Translations under genes and position numbers: made by a program
The notes under the pieces: model-generated
What the model was told of the DNA's origin: nothing
The model's input: the letters and a program-made list of their open reading frames with translations, nothing else
Database searches by the model: none
Assembly: GCA_023390415.1 (NCBI GenBank)
Contig: JAEWCW010000012.1
Coordinates: 1-16,485 of the forward strand
DNA length: 16,485 nucleotides
Direction of reading: 5' to 3'
Source: Pseudomonadota bacterium
GTDB taxonomy: Bacteria > Pseudomonadota > Alphaproteobacteria > Sphingomonadales > Sphingomonadaceae
Shown: piece after piece, positions 7,506-14,520 of the stretch
Layout: each line of letters opens with the position of its first letter
Numbering within the stretch: position 1 is the stretch's first letter

Positions 7506-7743
7506 GATCTGTCCGGCGAAGTTAGACTAGCCGTAACCATTGCTGTCTTGGGTAACTGTCGGACGGCTAGTCGCATTAATTTCACGGGTGGCTCGGAGCC
7601 GGGCGCGACGCGCTTCGCCTTGCCACGGGCCCCAAAAAGGGTAGCCTCAGGCGAGGAGAACGCTGATGCGCGCGACATGCAAAAACGTGCCAACCCGGCA
7701 CGGACCGGTAGGACGAAGCGCTTCGCGCGACTGATTATCGGAC

Positions 7744-7877
7744 TGACCTTGGCGGGGAGCGCGGCAGGCGGGGTGACCGTCGGGACCGTGCGCAACTGCT
7801 ACGGCGAGGCCGCGGCTCAGGTCGTGACTTCGTTTGTGCGGCACGGGCCGAAAGGATCCGCCGCGAGGATCAGCGCC
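7744..7877 (+). repeat. 134-bp direct repeat, copy B
   Basis: Second copy of the 134-bp repeat, ending 17 bases before the GTG start chosen for the RT. Only one of 134 positions differs from copy A, and the difference is T/G rather than at an adenine, so the pair does not look like the template/variable repeat of a diversity-generating retroelement. Confidence 0.95.
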
Positions 7878-7894
7878 ACCGTCGGACGGGTCGG

Positions 7895-9229
7895 GTGCAC
7901 CGACAGGGCCCAAAAGACGTGTCCTCAAGGCTGCTGAAGCAAGTTCACCGCATCTCCAATCTGGAGCAGTCTTGGCGCGTGATCTTCGAGAACGGCCGGT
8001 TTTCTCAATCGGATGAGGTCCGATCCGAGATTGCGAAATTTGCCGAAGACCCTTCGGGCAACCTTCGCCGGCTTCACTGGCGTCTGTCGAGGAGCCAATT
8101 TCGGTTCCGTCCGTCCCGAGGCGTCCCCATCGCAAAGCTCGACGAGCGAGGAAAGCCAACAGGAAAAATCAGGCCGATCGTAATCGCTTCGGTGGAAGCT
8201 CGCATCGTTCAACGTGCCATCCTGAACATTCTACTGACCCTCCCGGCCCTGATTCCGTTCGTCAGAACACCATACAGCTTTGGCGGGCTTCGGAAGGAGT
8301 GCACCGAAGAGGGGTTAGCAGAAGGGAACCTATCTGCAGTTCCCGCAGCAATCAAAGCGGTGCTAGACAGCATCGAACGGGGCGCGCGCTACTGCGCGAC
8401 AGCCGATATCAGTGCATTCTTTACCAGAGTTTCGAAGCCAGCCGTTAGCACCATCATTGCGAATGCAGCCCAGGACCATCAGTTCATGGCCTTTTTTGAC
8501 CAAGCGATTAAGGTCGAACTGTCTAACATGGCGGCGTTGCGAGAACGAGCGGCGGAATTTCCAATCGAGGAAGTAGGTGTCGCTCAGGGCAATTCACTTT
8601 CCCCTCTGCTCGGAAACATCGCGCTAGCCGAATTTGATCGCGAGATGAACGACGCAGATTGTACCTGCATTAGATACATCGATGACTTCGTCATTCTCGC
8701 CCCCACGAGGAAGATAGCAAACGCGCGCCTAAGGAAGGCTGCTAAGTTACTAAACGCCCTAGGTATGAATCTCTCGCCAGAGAAGACGTCTAGAGGAGCG
8801 CAATCGATCCGCGAGGGCTTCGAATTCTTAGGCATCGAACTGTGTCCAGGGTTGATCCGCCCAGCGCCGAGGGCACAGCTAAAGCTATTGAGCAAGGTCG
8901 CCGCCATACTTGAGCAGGGAAAGAGGGGTATGGTGGGTCTGCGGAACGGGCAGTGTCTGGAACGATCACAGTCGCTGCTCGGTGTATTGAAAGCCCTTGA
9001 TGGAACCGTATCAGGCTGGGGTAAGCATTACTGGTTCTGCAATGACGGCCAGACCTTCGAGGGTTTGGATCGAAAGATTTGGGACTCTCTAATGGGTTAT
9101 CTCGGCTGCTATACCGAGGTACGTGGTGCAATCTCCGACGACGTAAAGCCTTTTGCACTGGGATTATCACAACTTCGCATCTTAGACCGGCAGCCTCTAG
9201 CGTACCCGCGTGTTCAAGATTGGCGGTAA
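7895..9229 (+). CDS. Reverse transcriptase, group II-like or unknown-group class
   Basis: A 444-residue RNA-dependent DNA polymerase. Fingers/palm motifs are present in order: RPIVIASVEARIVQRAIL (about 93-110), Asp171 in ATADISAFF, GVAQGNSLSPLLGN (228-241), the YIDD active site (261-264) in RYIDDFVIL, and FEFLGIEL (about 309-316). A maturase-like thumb follows (GWGKHYWF...FEGLDRKIWDSL). No endonuclease, protease or RNase H domain is seen, and no group II intron domain V follows the gene. YIDD rather than YADD is reported for the G2L4 group II-like RTs and also occurs in other non-intron RTs, so the class is open. The start is GTG at 7895 with a weak ribosome site; GTG at 7919 is an alternative. 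Base composition is lower in GC than the host genes. Confidence 0.88.
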   Translation: MHRQGPKDVSSRLLKQVHRISNLEQSWRVIFENGRFSQSDEVRSEIAKFAEDPSGNLRRLHWRLSRSQFRFRPSRGVPIAKLDERGKPTGKIRPIVIASVEARIVQRAILNILLTLPALIPFVRTPYSFGGLRKECTEEGLAEGNLSAVPAAIKAVLDSIERGARYCATADISAFFTRVSKPAVSTIIANAAQDHQFMAFFDQAIKVELSNMAALRERAAEFPIEEVGVAQGNSLSPLLGNIALAEFDREMNDADCTCIRYIDDFVILAPTRKIANARLRKAAKLLNALGMNLSPEKTSRGAQSIREGFEFLGIELCPGLIRPAPRAQLKLLSKVAAILEQGKRGMVGLRNGQCLERSQSLLGVLKALDGTVSGWGKHYWFCNDGQTFEGLDRKIWDSLMGYLGCYTEVRGAISDDVKPFALGLSQLRILDRQPLAYPRVQDWR

Positions 9230-9235
9230 CACCTT

Positions 9236-10435
9236 CTACGTCTGTTCATGAACTACGGAAACGAGCTCAACGAGCTGCTCGAGGAACGCTGGGCCATCAT
9301 AAGGTGCGAAACACTGCTCATTCTCGCAGAACAGCACGAACGCTCGGTTGCCCGGTTCTCGCGAGCTTTCGTAAACGATCCCGTCTATCGCGCCCCCGTC
9401 AGCCTCGCGGAAAACGCGCCTAAAATACTCGGTGACGATTTGGGTCGGCACATATTCGATATGTTCGCGACCATCGCGCGCAATGGGTTGGACGATGTCA
9501 TGTGCGAAGGCATTGAGGAAACGGAGCGGGTGGATGCGCGGATGCCCCTCTTCGTTAAACACGCTTGGAATGTCAGGCAGGTCAGCTAGGTCGAGGACGC
9601 GTAATGCACGTGTAGGGCGAAAGGTGCCAATCGATAGAACTTGAGCGGCATCAAGTTCGGGATCGAATGTCTCGGCTCGCGCTGTGCTGACATCGAACGC
9701 GCCGTAGAACATCCCGATACCCGCAGGGCTCATGCGGTTGGCTTGGTTAGCAAACTCCGCTGGGGGCGTGCCAATTTCAGCAGCTTCGTGAAACGCTTGC
9801 TCACCTACGCGGATACGGATGAGGTCGGTATCCTTCGTGATCGGTCTGATGAGATCAAGGTCCGCCAACTCGTCAACGACAGTCTCGCCGATAGCAGCAA
9901 GCATCTGTGACGGTGGAACTTCTGCCAGGCCGTCCCCATCGTCCGGCACTAGAAAAACATAACGTGTTTGATGCTTAACGACGCGTTTGAATTCGTCCCA
10001 CCCCCATTCCAGACGCTGGCTCTTGTCTCCAGCATAATATTCGCGCTCAACCCAACCATCTATGTCGACGACACCGAGGATCGCGTCGATCACATCCGTA
10101 TTGTCACTGATGTCATAGTCTGCAAGCACGTCCGACGTGTCGGTGATCGTGGCTTGGTATCCACCCTCCGCACTGATGTACATAATCCCTTCGTCGTCGG
10201 GATGATTCCAATCGAAGCGCACGCCGGTTAGGACGACCCCGACGAACTCGTCGAAGCTCGCTGCGATCGGCTGATCCGATTCTTCATTGCAAAACGTGCA
10301 GGCGTGGGCGGTGGCGTTGTCCTCCACCCATCGCTTAAGCTCGGGATCATTAACGCAGTCTGCGCAAATATCGCCCTCCGCTTCGGAATAGCCGCGCTCC
10401 AACTGTTCGAAGTACCATTCTTTTGCTCTGCCCAT
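9236..10435 (-). CDS. RES-domain protein with zinc-ribbon-like/HEPN-RES N-terminus
   Basis: A 399-residue protein. Residues 1-60 hold two CxxC pairs (Cys24/Cys27 and Cys46/Cys49), a likely zinc ribbon. Residues 60-160 resemble the N-terminal domain often found with RES domains (HEPN_RES_NTD type), though I see no canonical Rx4-6H motif. A RES domain follows (about 200-390): Arg207/Arg209 in LIRIRVGE, RMSPAGIGMFYGAFDVSTARAE with Tyr244 and Glu255, then YVPTQIVTEYF and GIVYES. RES toxins such as MbcT and ParT attack NAD+ or transfer ADP-ribose; the activity here is not proven. No Xre-type antitoxin is next to it. Its stop is 6 bp from the RT stop, tail to tail, and it has the same low GC. An AAGGCGG ribosome site precedes the ATG. 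Confidence 0.82.
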   Translation of the reverse strand: MGRAKEWYFEQLERGYSEAEGDICADCVNDPELKRWVEDNATAHACTFCNEESDQPIAASFDEFVGVVLTGVRFDWNHPDDEGIMYISAEGGYQATITDTSDVLADYDISDNTDVIDAILGVVDIDGWVEREYYAGDKSQRLEWGWDEFKRVVKHQTRYVFLVPDDGDGLAEVPPSQMLAAIGETVVDELADLDLIRPITKDTDLIRIRVGEQAFHEAAEIGTPPAEFANQANRMSPAGIGMFYGAFDVSTARAETFDPELDAAQVLSIGTFRPTRALRVLDLADLPDIPSVFNEEGHPRIHPLRFLNAFAHDIVQPIARDGREHIEYVPTQIVTEYFRRVFREADGGAIDGIVYESSREPGNRAFVLFCENEQCFAPYDGPAFLEQLVELVSVVHEQT

Positions 10436-10504
10436 TCGCCACCGCCTTCACCCACTACAGAGCGAACATGTTATGCGGTGCGCGACCTTTAAGCACTAGC
10501 TTAT

Positions 10505-10521
10505 GGGGACCGGCAGTCCCC
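10505..10521. terminator. Hairpin in the parE/RES intergenic region
   Basis: Arms 10505-10510 and 10516-10521 (GGGGAC/GTCCCC) form a 6-bp stem with a 5-base loop. It lies between the starts of two divergent genes, so a terminator role is unclear; it may mark the edge of the inserted island. Confidence 0.3.
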
Positions 10522-10543
10522 ACCGCGCGCCACCTTCTCGGCC

Positions 10544-10580
10544 CCTTCGCGTCTTCGTCCCTTCGCGCCTCCGCGTGAGG
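10544..10580. repeat. Degenerate CCTTCGCG-type repeat upstream of parE
   Basis: CCTTCGCG occurs at 10544-10551 and 10560-10567 with a 16-base period and a related run up to TGAGG at 10580. Similar CTTCGCG-rich strings are common between genes in proteobacteria. The role is unknown. Confidence 0.35.
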
Positions 10581-10625
10581 CCATCCCCCTCTCCGCACAC
10601 CTGTGGACAGAACAGTCCAAGAACC

Positions 10626-10655
10626 TTGCTCCGCCCAAGCCCGCCCCCCTATACC
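10626..10655 (+). promoter_or_regulatory. Possible promoter of parE, nearly leaderless
   Basis: TTGCTC (10626-10631) and TATACC (10650-10655) are separated by 18 bases. The start site would fall at about 10662, the A of the parE ATG. No clear ribosome site precedes that ATG (CCCCTCTC), which fits a leaderless transcript. Confidence 0.35.
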
Positions 10656-10661
10656 CCTCTC

Positions 10662-12650
10662 ATGTCTGACCTGTTCGCGGCCAATGCGTCGGCCCAATCC
10701 GATTATGATGCCCATTCGATCGAGGTGCTGGAGGGGCTCGAGCCGGTCCGGCGGCGGCCCGGAATGTATATCGGCGGCACCGACGAGCGCGCGCTCCACC
10801 ATCTCGCCGCCGAGGTCCTCGACAACAGCATGGACGAGGCGGTCGCCGGCCACGCGACCCGGATCGAGGTGACGCTTGAAGCTGCGCCGGGGAGCGCCGG
10901 GCGGCTGATCGTCGCCGACAACGGCCGCGGCATCCCGATCGACGAGCACCCCAAATATCCGGGCAAGTCGGCGCTCGAGGTGATCCTCACCACCCTCCAT
11001 TCGGGCGGCAAGTTCAGCCACAAGGCCTATGCGACCTCGGGCGGCTTGCACGGCGTCGGCGTGTCGGTGGTCAACGCGCTGTCGACCGAGACGGTCGTCG
11101 AGGTGGCGCGCGCCAAGCAGCTCTTCCGCCAGACCTTCTCGCGCGGCCTCCCGGTCACCGGGCTCGAGGAGGTCGGCGCAGCGCCCAACCGCCGCGGCAC
11201 CACCATCGCCTTCACCCCGGATGCCGACATTTTCGGTGAGGGGGCGAAGTTCAAGCCGGCGCGGCTCTACCGGCTGGCGCGCTCCAAGGCTTATTTGTTC
11301 GCGGGCGTCGAGATCCGCTGGAAGTGCGATCCGGCTTTGATCGACGACGACACGCCGGCCGAGGCGGTGTTCCAGTTTCCCGGCGGCCTCGCGGACCATC
11401 TCAAGGAGCAGGTCGGGGCGCGGGAGTGCGCGACGTCGGATTTCTTCTCCGGAAGCCAGGATTTCCCGAACGGACAGGGCCGCGCCGAATGGGCGGTCGC
11501 CTGGCCCTTGTGGAGCGAGGGCGGCTCCTCTTACTACTGCAACACCATCCCCACGCCCGACGGCGGCACCCACGAGCAGGGCATCCGACAGGCGCTGACG
11601 CGGGGCCTGCGCGCGTTCGGCGAGCTGGTCGGACAGAAGAAGGCCAAGGACATCCAGGCCGAGGACGTGGTCGGCGGCGCCGAGATCATGCTGTCCGTCT
11701 TCATCCGCGATCCCCAGTTCCAGTCGCAGACCAAGGACCGGCTGACCTCGCCCGACGCCGCCCGTCTGGTCGAGGCCGCGGTGCGCGACCATTTCGACCA
11801 TTATCTCGCCGATCATATGGACCGCGGGCGCGCTTTGCTCGGCTTCGTGCTCGACCGGATGGACGAAAGGCTGAAGCGCCGCGCCGAGCGCGAGGTGAAG
11901 CGCAAGACCGCCACTTCCGCGCGCAAGCTCCGGCTCCCGGGCAAGCTCACCGACTGCGCGAACGACGATCCCGAGGGCACCGAGATCTTCATCGTCGAGG
12001 GCGACAGCGCCGGCGGCTCGGCCAAGCAGGCGCGCGACCGCAAGACCCAGGCGATCCTCCCGATCCGCGGCAAGATCTTGAACGTCGCCTCCGCAACCGC
12101 CGACAAGATCCGCGCCAACCAGGAGATTGCCGACCTGATCCAGGCGCTTGGCTGCGGCACCCGCGACCGCTGCAGCGTCGACGACCTCCGTTACGAGCGC
12201 GTCGTGATCATGACCGACGCCGACGTCGACGGCGCCCACATCGCCACCCTGCTGATGACCTTCTTCTTCCAGGAAATGCCCGACCTCGTCCGCCGCGGGC
12301 ATCTCTATCTCGCCCAGCCGCCGCTCTACCGGCTGTCGGCGGGCGGCACCGTCGCTTATGCGCGGGACGACGCCCACCGCGCCGAGCTCGAGCGCACCAT
12401 GTTCAAGAACAAGAAAGTCGAGGTCAGCCGCTTCAAGGGCCTTGGCGAGATGAACCCGGCGCAGCTCCGCGAGACGACGATGGACCCGAAGACCCGCTCC
12501 CTCGTCCGCATCAAGCTGCCGATGGAGCCCGAGGAGCGCTTCCTCGTCAAGGACCTCGTCGACCGCCTCATGGGCAGAAATCCAGAGCACCGCTTCGCCT
12601 TCATCCAGAGCAATGCGGCGCAGGTCGACGAGGAAGAGATCGACGCGTGA
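10662..12650 (+). CDS. parE: DNA topoisomerase IV subunit B
   Basis: A 662-residue type IIA topoisomerase ATPase subunit, which relaxes and decatenates replicated chromosomes together with ParC. It has the GHKL ATPase region (EVLDNSMDEAVAG, DNGRGIP, GGLHGVGVSVVNALS), a transducer, then the TOPRIM domain with EGDSAGGSAKQ at 446-456 and TDADVDG at 518-524 (acidic metal-binding residues intact). RFKGLGEMNPAQLRETTMDP follows. The length near 660 and lack of the longer GyrB tail favour ParE over GyrB. The ATG at 10662 is the first sensible start because the Pro/Ser-rich extension upstream has no domain match. The next gene overlaps the stop by GTGA. Antibiotic target of aminocoumarins by family knowledge. 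Confidence 0.93.
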   Translation: MSDLFAANASAQSDYDAHSIEVLEGLEPVRRRPGMYIGGTDERALHHLAAEVLDNSMDEAVAGHATRIEVTLEAAPGSAGRLIVADNGRGIPIDEHPKYPGKSALEVILTTLHSGGKFSHKAYATSGGLHGVGVSVVNALSTETVVEVARAKQLFRQTFSRGLPVTGLEEVGAAPNRRGTTIAFTPDADIFGEGAKFKPARLYRLARSKAYLFAGVEIRWKCDPALIDDDTPAEAVFQFPGGLADHLKEQVGARECATSDFFSGSQDFPNGQGRAEWAVAWPLWSEGGSSYYCNTIPTPDGGTHEQGIRQALTRGLRAFGELVGQKKAKDIQAEDVVGGAEIMLSVFIRDPQFQSQTKDRLTSPDAARLVEAAVRDHFDHYLADHMDRGRALLGFVLDRMDERLKRRAEREVKRKTATSARKLRLPGKLTDCANDDPEGTEIFIVEGDSAGGSAKQARDRKTQAILPIRGKILNVASATADKIRANQEIADLIQALGCGTRDRCSVDDLRYERVVIMTDADVDGAHIATLLMTFFFQEMPDLVRRGHLYLAQPPLYRLSAGGTVAYARDDAHRAELERTMFKNKKVEVSRFKGLGEMNPAQLRETTMDPKTRSLVRIKLPMEPEERFLVKDLVDRLMGRNPEHRFAFIQSNAAQVDEEEIDA

Positions 12651-12976
12651 CCAGGCGGCGACAGCCGGCGCGTCCGGTCCGCCAGGGCTGGACGGTGCAG
12701 CGCGCCACCGGCCTCGGCCTGGTCGCGGGCGTGGCGGCGATCGTCGGGCGGATCGCCTATCCGGCCTGGCCGGTGGCCTTGCACTGGCCGCTCGTCGCCC
12801 TGTGCGGAATTGCCGCCTTTTGCGGCCTCTCGATCCTGTGGATCACCGCGGTCGACCGTTACCGGCGCGGACGGCGCAGAGGCGCGCGGCTGGCGCCACT
12901 CCGCGCCTTCGACATCGCCGTCGGGCTGCTGCTCGCGCTGCCGTCGCTGTGGATGATCGAGATCCTGGTCGGCTAG
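12647..12976 (+). CDS. Small membrane protein coupled to parE
   Basis: A 109-residue protein from GTG at 12647 (overlapping the parE stop as GTGA) to TAG at 12974-12976. An Arg-rich head (TRRRQPARPVRQ) is followed by hydrophobic segments at about 20-35, 43-65 and 84-107, with a basic loop (RYRRGRRRGAR) between the last two. This suggests a three-helix inner-membrane protein with positive cytoplasmic ends. GAGGAAGAG inside parE serves as its ribosome site. I do not recognise the family. Co-translation with parE suggests a shared transcript, but a functional link is not shown. Its stop faces the small gene at 12985 with an 8-bp gap. Confidence 0.65.
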   Translation: MTRRRQPARPVRQGWTVQRATGLGLVAGVAAIVGRIAYPAWPVALHWPLVALCGIAAFCGLSILWITAVDRYRRGRRRGARLAPLRAFDIAVGLLLALPSLWMIEILVG

Positions 12977-12984
12977 CGCCGAGT

Positions 12985-13245
12985 CTAGCGAACACCCTCG
13001 CCGGCCTCGGCGAGCGCCGCCTCGATCATGCGCTGCCAGGTGCCGAGATCGCCCGCTGCCGCCATCGCCGGATCGGGCTCACGCAAGGTGCGCAGGATCG
13101 ACAAAGCGTCCTCGCGATAGTCTCGCCAGGTCGAATCCACCCGGTCGCCGGCCGAGGGATCGTCGCCTTCGGCATTGCTGCTGATCACCCGTCCGGCGAT
13201 GACCCGCGCGATCCGCTCGACGATATCGGTGTTCGAAACCGGCAT
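12985..13245 (-). CDS. Small hypothetical protein, 86 aa
   Basis: Runs from ATG at 13243-13245 (GGAGACGGAGA ribosome site just before it) to TAG at 12985. The protein begins MPVSNTDIVERIARVIAGRV and is mostly helical in appearance, with an acidic middle (AEGDDPSAGDRVDSTWRDYREDALSILRTL). It resembles short uncharacterised alphaproteobacterial proteins; no domain is recognised. The open frame extends upstream to 13533, but that part overlaps apaG in a shadow frame and is rejected. It lies 56 bp after apaG in the same direction and may be the last gene of a recO-apaG-orf unit. Confidence 0.62.
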   Translation of the reverse strand: MPVSNTDIVERIARVIAGRVISSNAEGDDPSAGDRVDSTWRDYREDALSILRTLREPDPAMAAAGDLGTWQRMIEAALAEAGEGVR

Positions 13246-13301
13246 TCTCCGTCTCCCATGCTTTCGCCGGTGTAACGGCGGAAGGCGGCGGACGGTTGCG
13301 T

Positions 13302-13700
13302 TCAGCTGGCGACCGCCGGGGCGACGAGGGGAAAGCGGGGGATGGCGATGGCGAAGCGGGCGCCGTCCGCGCCGACCATGTGGTAGAGACCTTCCATCGC
13401 CCCCGTCGGCGTGCCGAGCGGACAGCCCGAGACGTAGTCGAACGCGCTTCCCGGCTCGATCACCGGCTGCTCGCCGACCACGCCTTCGCCCTGGACGATC
13501 TGTTGGATCCCGCGCCCGTCGGAGATGCGCCATTCGCGGCTGACGAGCTGAACCGGCTGCCCGCCGTCATTCTCGATCCGGATATGGTAGGCCCAGAACC
13601 AGCGGCCCTTGCCGGGCTCCGACTGCTCGGGGAGGTAGGAGACCGAGACCCGGACGGTGAGATCGCCAGTGACGGCGCTGTGGGGAAAGAACTGCTTCAC
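13302..13700 (-). CDS. apaG: ApaG domain protein
   Basis: A 132-residue protein from a GTG at 13698-13700 (MKQFFPHSAVTGDLTVRVSV). A strong GAGGAAG sits about 6 bases upstream of that GTG, and the resulting length is close to the roughly 125 residues of E. coli ApaG. A TTG at 13743-13745 would add 15 residues and overlap recO; I consider it less likely. The ApaG fold is clear from VSYLPEQSEPGKGRWFWAYHIRIEN, VQLVSREWRISDG, VVGEQPVIEPGSAFDYVSGCPLGTPTGAMEGLYHMV. ApaG is a small beta-sandwich protein associated with cobalt/magnesium tolerance in enterobacteria; its biochemical role is unsettled. It follows recO with a 31-bp gap. Confidence 0.9.
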   Translation of the reverse strand: MKQFFPHSAVTGDLTVRVSVSYLPEQSEPGKGRWFWAYHIRIENDGGQPVQLVSREWRISDGRGIQQIVQGEGVVGEQPVIEPGSAFDYVSGCPLGTPTGAMEGLYHMVGADGARFAIAIPRFPLVAPAVAS

Positions 13701-13731
13701 CCACGCTTCCTCGGCTGTCGGGCGGGCGAGG

Positions 13732-14469
13732 TCAACCGCCTCCAATCCGCCTGAGCCGCTCGACCAGCCGCTCCCGCGCGACGAGGATGTCGGCCTGGCG
13801 CTCGATCAGCAGGTCGCGGGCGAGGAAATGGCCGGTGAGCCGGAGACCGTCGTAAACATGCTCCCAGGCGGGCGCACCGCCTTCGCCGGCGAGGAAGGGC
13901 GGGAGCCTAAGGAGCCGGTCGCGATATTCTCCTGCCCCGTCCCGGCTGACCGCGCGGCCGCTGCGCGGGCTGACGAAGGCGAGATCGTCCGCGCTTCCGG
14001 TCGCGGCGCATTCGGAGAGGTCCAGGCCGAAGCCCAGCTCGCCGAGCAGAAGCAGCTCGTAGCGCACCAGGGGCGCCGCCCAGCCACGCGCGCTCGGGGC
14101 CGCCTCGATTGCCGCGAGCACCCCGTCCAGCGCCTGGTAGAGGCGCGGATAAGGCTGGCCCTCGGGAAGCGCGCGGGCGGTGAGCGCGCAGGCCCAGTCG
14201 ATCCCGGCGGCGGCGAGCGGCTCGCCGAGCAAAGGCGCGCGGCTGTGGATCAGCTCGACCGAGAGCTGGGCGAGCTGCTCCTCGGTTCGGGCGCGATATT
14301 CGGCCTGGACGAGATTGCCTGGCACGAGCACCGGGCGCAGCCGGCGCGAGCGGCCGCCGCGGACGAAGCCGGGCTGGACCCCGTCTTCCGGTGTCAGAGC
14401 GCGCACGATTGCGCCATGCTCGCCATGTGGGCGCACCGCGCAGACGATGGCCTGGGTCTCGATCCGCAT
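13732..14469 (-). CDS. recO: DNA repair protein RecO
   Basis: A 245-residue protein starting MRIETQAIVCAVRPHGEHGAIVRALTPEDG, the N-terminal OB-fold of RecO. The helical region follows with VRYELLLLGELGFGLDLSECAATG, the family's characteristic segment that leads into the zinc site; here the usual C-terminal cysteines are reduced to a single Cys in ECAATG, as in many alphaproteobacteria. RecO with RecR loads RecA onto SSB-coated DNA during gap repair. ATG is at 14467-14469. The open frame continues upstream beyond it but only as a shadow of the gene on the other strand. No strong ribosome site precedes the ATG. The opposite-strand deacetylase-like gene starts 51 bases away. Confidence 0.92.
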   Translation of the reverse strand: MRIETQAIVCAVRPHGEHGAIVRALTPEDGVQPGFVRGGRSRRLRPVLVPGNLVQAEYRARTEEQLAQLSVELIHSRAPLLGEPLAAAGIDWACALTARALPEGQPYPRLYQALDGVLAAIEAAPSARGWAAPLVRYELLLLGELGFGLDLSECAATGSADDLAFVSPRSGRAVSRDGAGEYRDRLLRLPPFLAGEGGAPAWEHVYDGLRLTGHFLARDLLIERQADILVARERLVERLRRIGGG

Positions 14470-14520
14470 GGAACCGTTCGTAACCGATAATCCACGCTTG
14501 TGCGCTACCCAGCGCCCGGC

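Larger units (their letters stand above)
7369..7877 (+). ncRNA. Candidate RT-associated non-coding RNA
   Basis: The proposed RNA starts at the promoter at 7335-7362 and covers repeat copy A, the spacer and repeat copy B, ending just before the RT start; the true 3' end is unknown. The spacer has a 10-bp inverted repeat (7525-7534 with 7563-7572), a 15-bp inverted repeat with one mismatch (7603-7617 with 7714-7728) that encloses smaller hairpins (7645-7656, 7686-7702), and few signs of translation. Retrons and DRT2/DRT9-type RTs use a structured RNA encoded upstream of the RT gene as template; that this region does so is inference from position and structure. Confidence 0.4.
7077..7894. other. 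Non-coding stretch upstream of the RT, about 820 bp
   Basis: No convincing protein gene was found between the terminase small subunit and the RT. The stretch 7133-7334 has nothing I recognise. From 7335 it holds a good promoter, a 134-bp direct repeat in two copies and a structured 238-bp spacer. A forward frame is open at 7371-7937 without a good ATG or ribosome site. Inside it, an ATG at 7677 would give 86 residues with one hydrophobic stretch (LIIGLTLAGSAAGGVTVGTV). Another ATG at 7666 has an AGGAG site but gives only 22 residues. Confidence 0.6.

Noticed and set aside
7445..7795. Minus-strand 116-codon frame across the repeats
   Set aside because: It is the antisense of the repeated region, has no ribosome site and has a stop in each repeat unit.
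7372..7877. Template/variable repeats of a diversity-generating retroelement
   Set aside because: The two repeats differ at one position only (T/G), not at template adenines, and there is no target gene with a variable C-terminus.
7335..9229. Mobile group II intron
   Set aside because: No domain V-like sequence follows the RT, no exon junction is evident, and the RT lacks an endonuclease domain.
10455..12590. 711-codon minus-strand frame antisense to parE
   Set aside because: It is a mirror of parE codon bias, with low-complexity Leu/Gly/Asp/Arg composition.
13246..13533. Longer N-terminus for the 86-aa protein
   Set aside because: The extension overlaps apaG in an out-of-phase frame and is Arg/Gly-rich, while the internal ATG has a good ribosome site.
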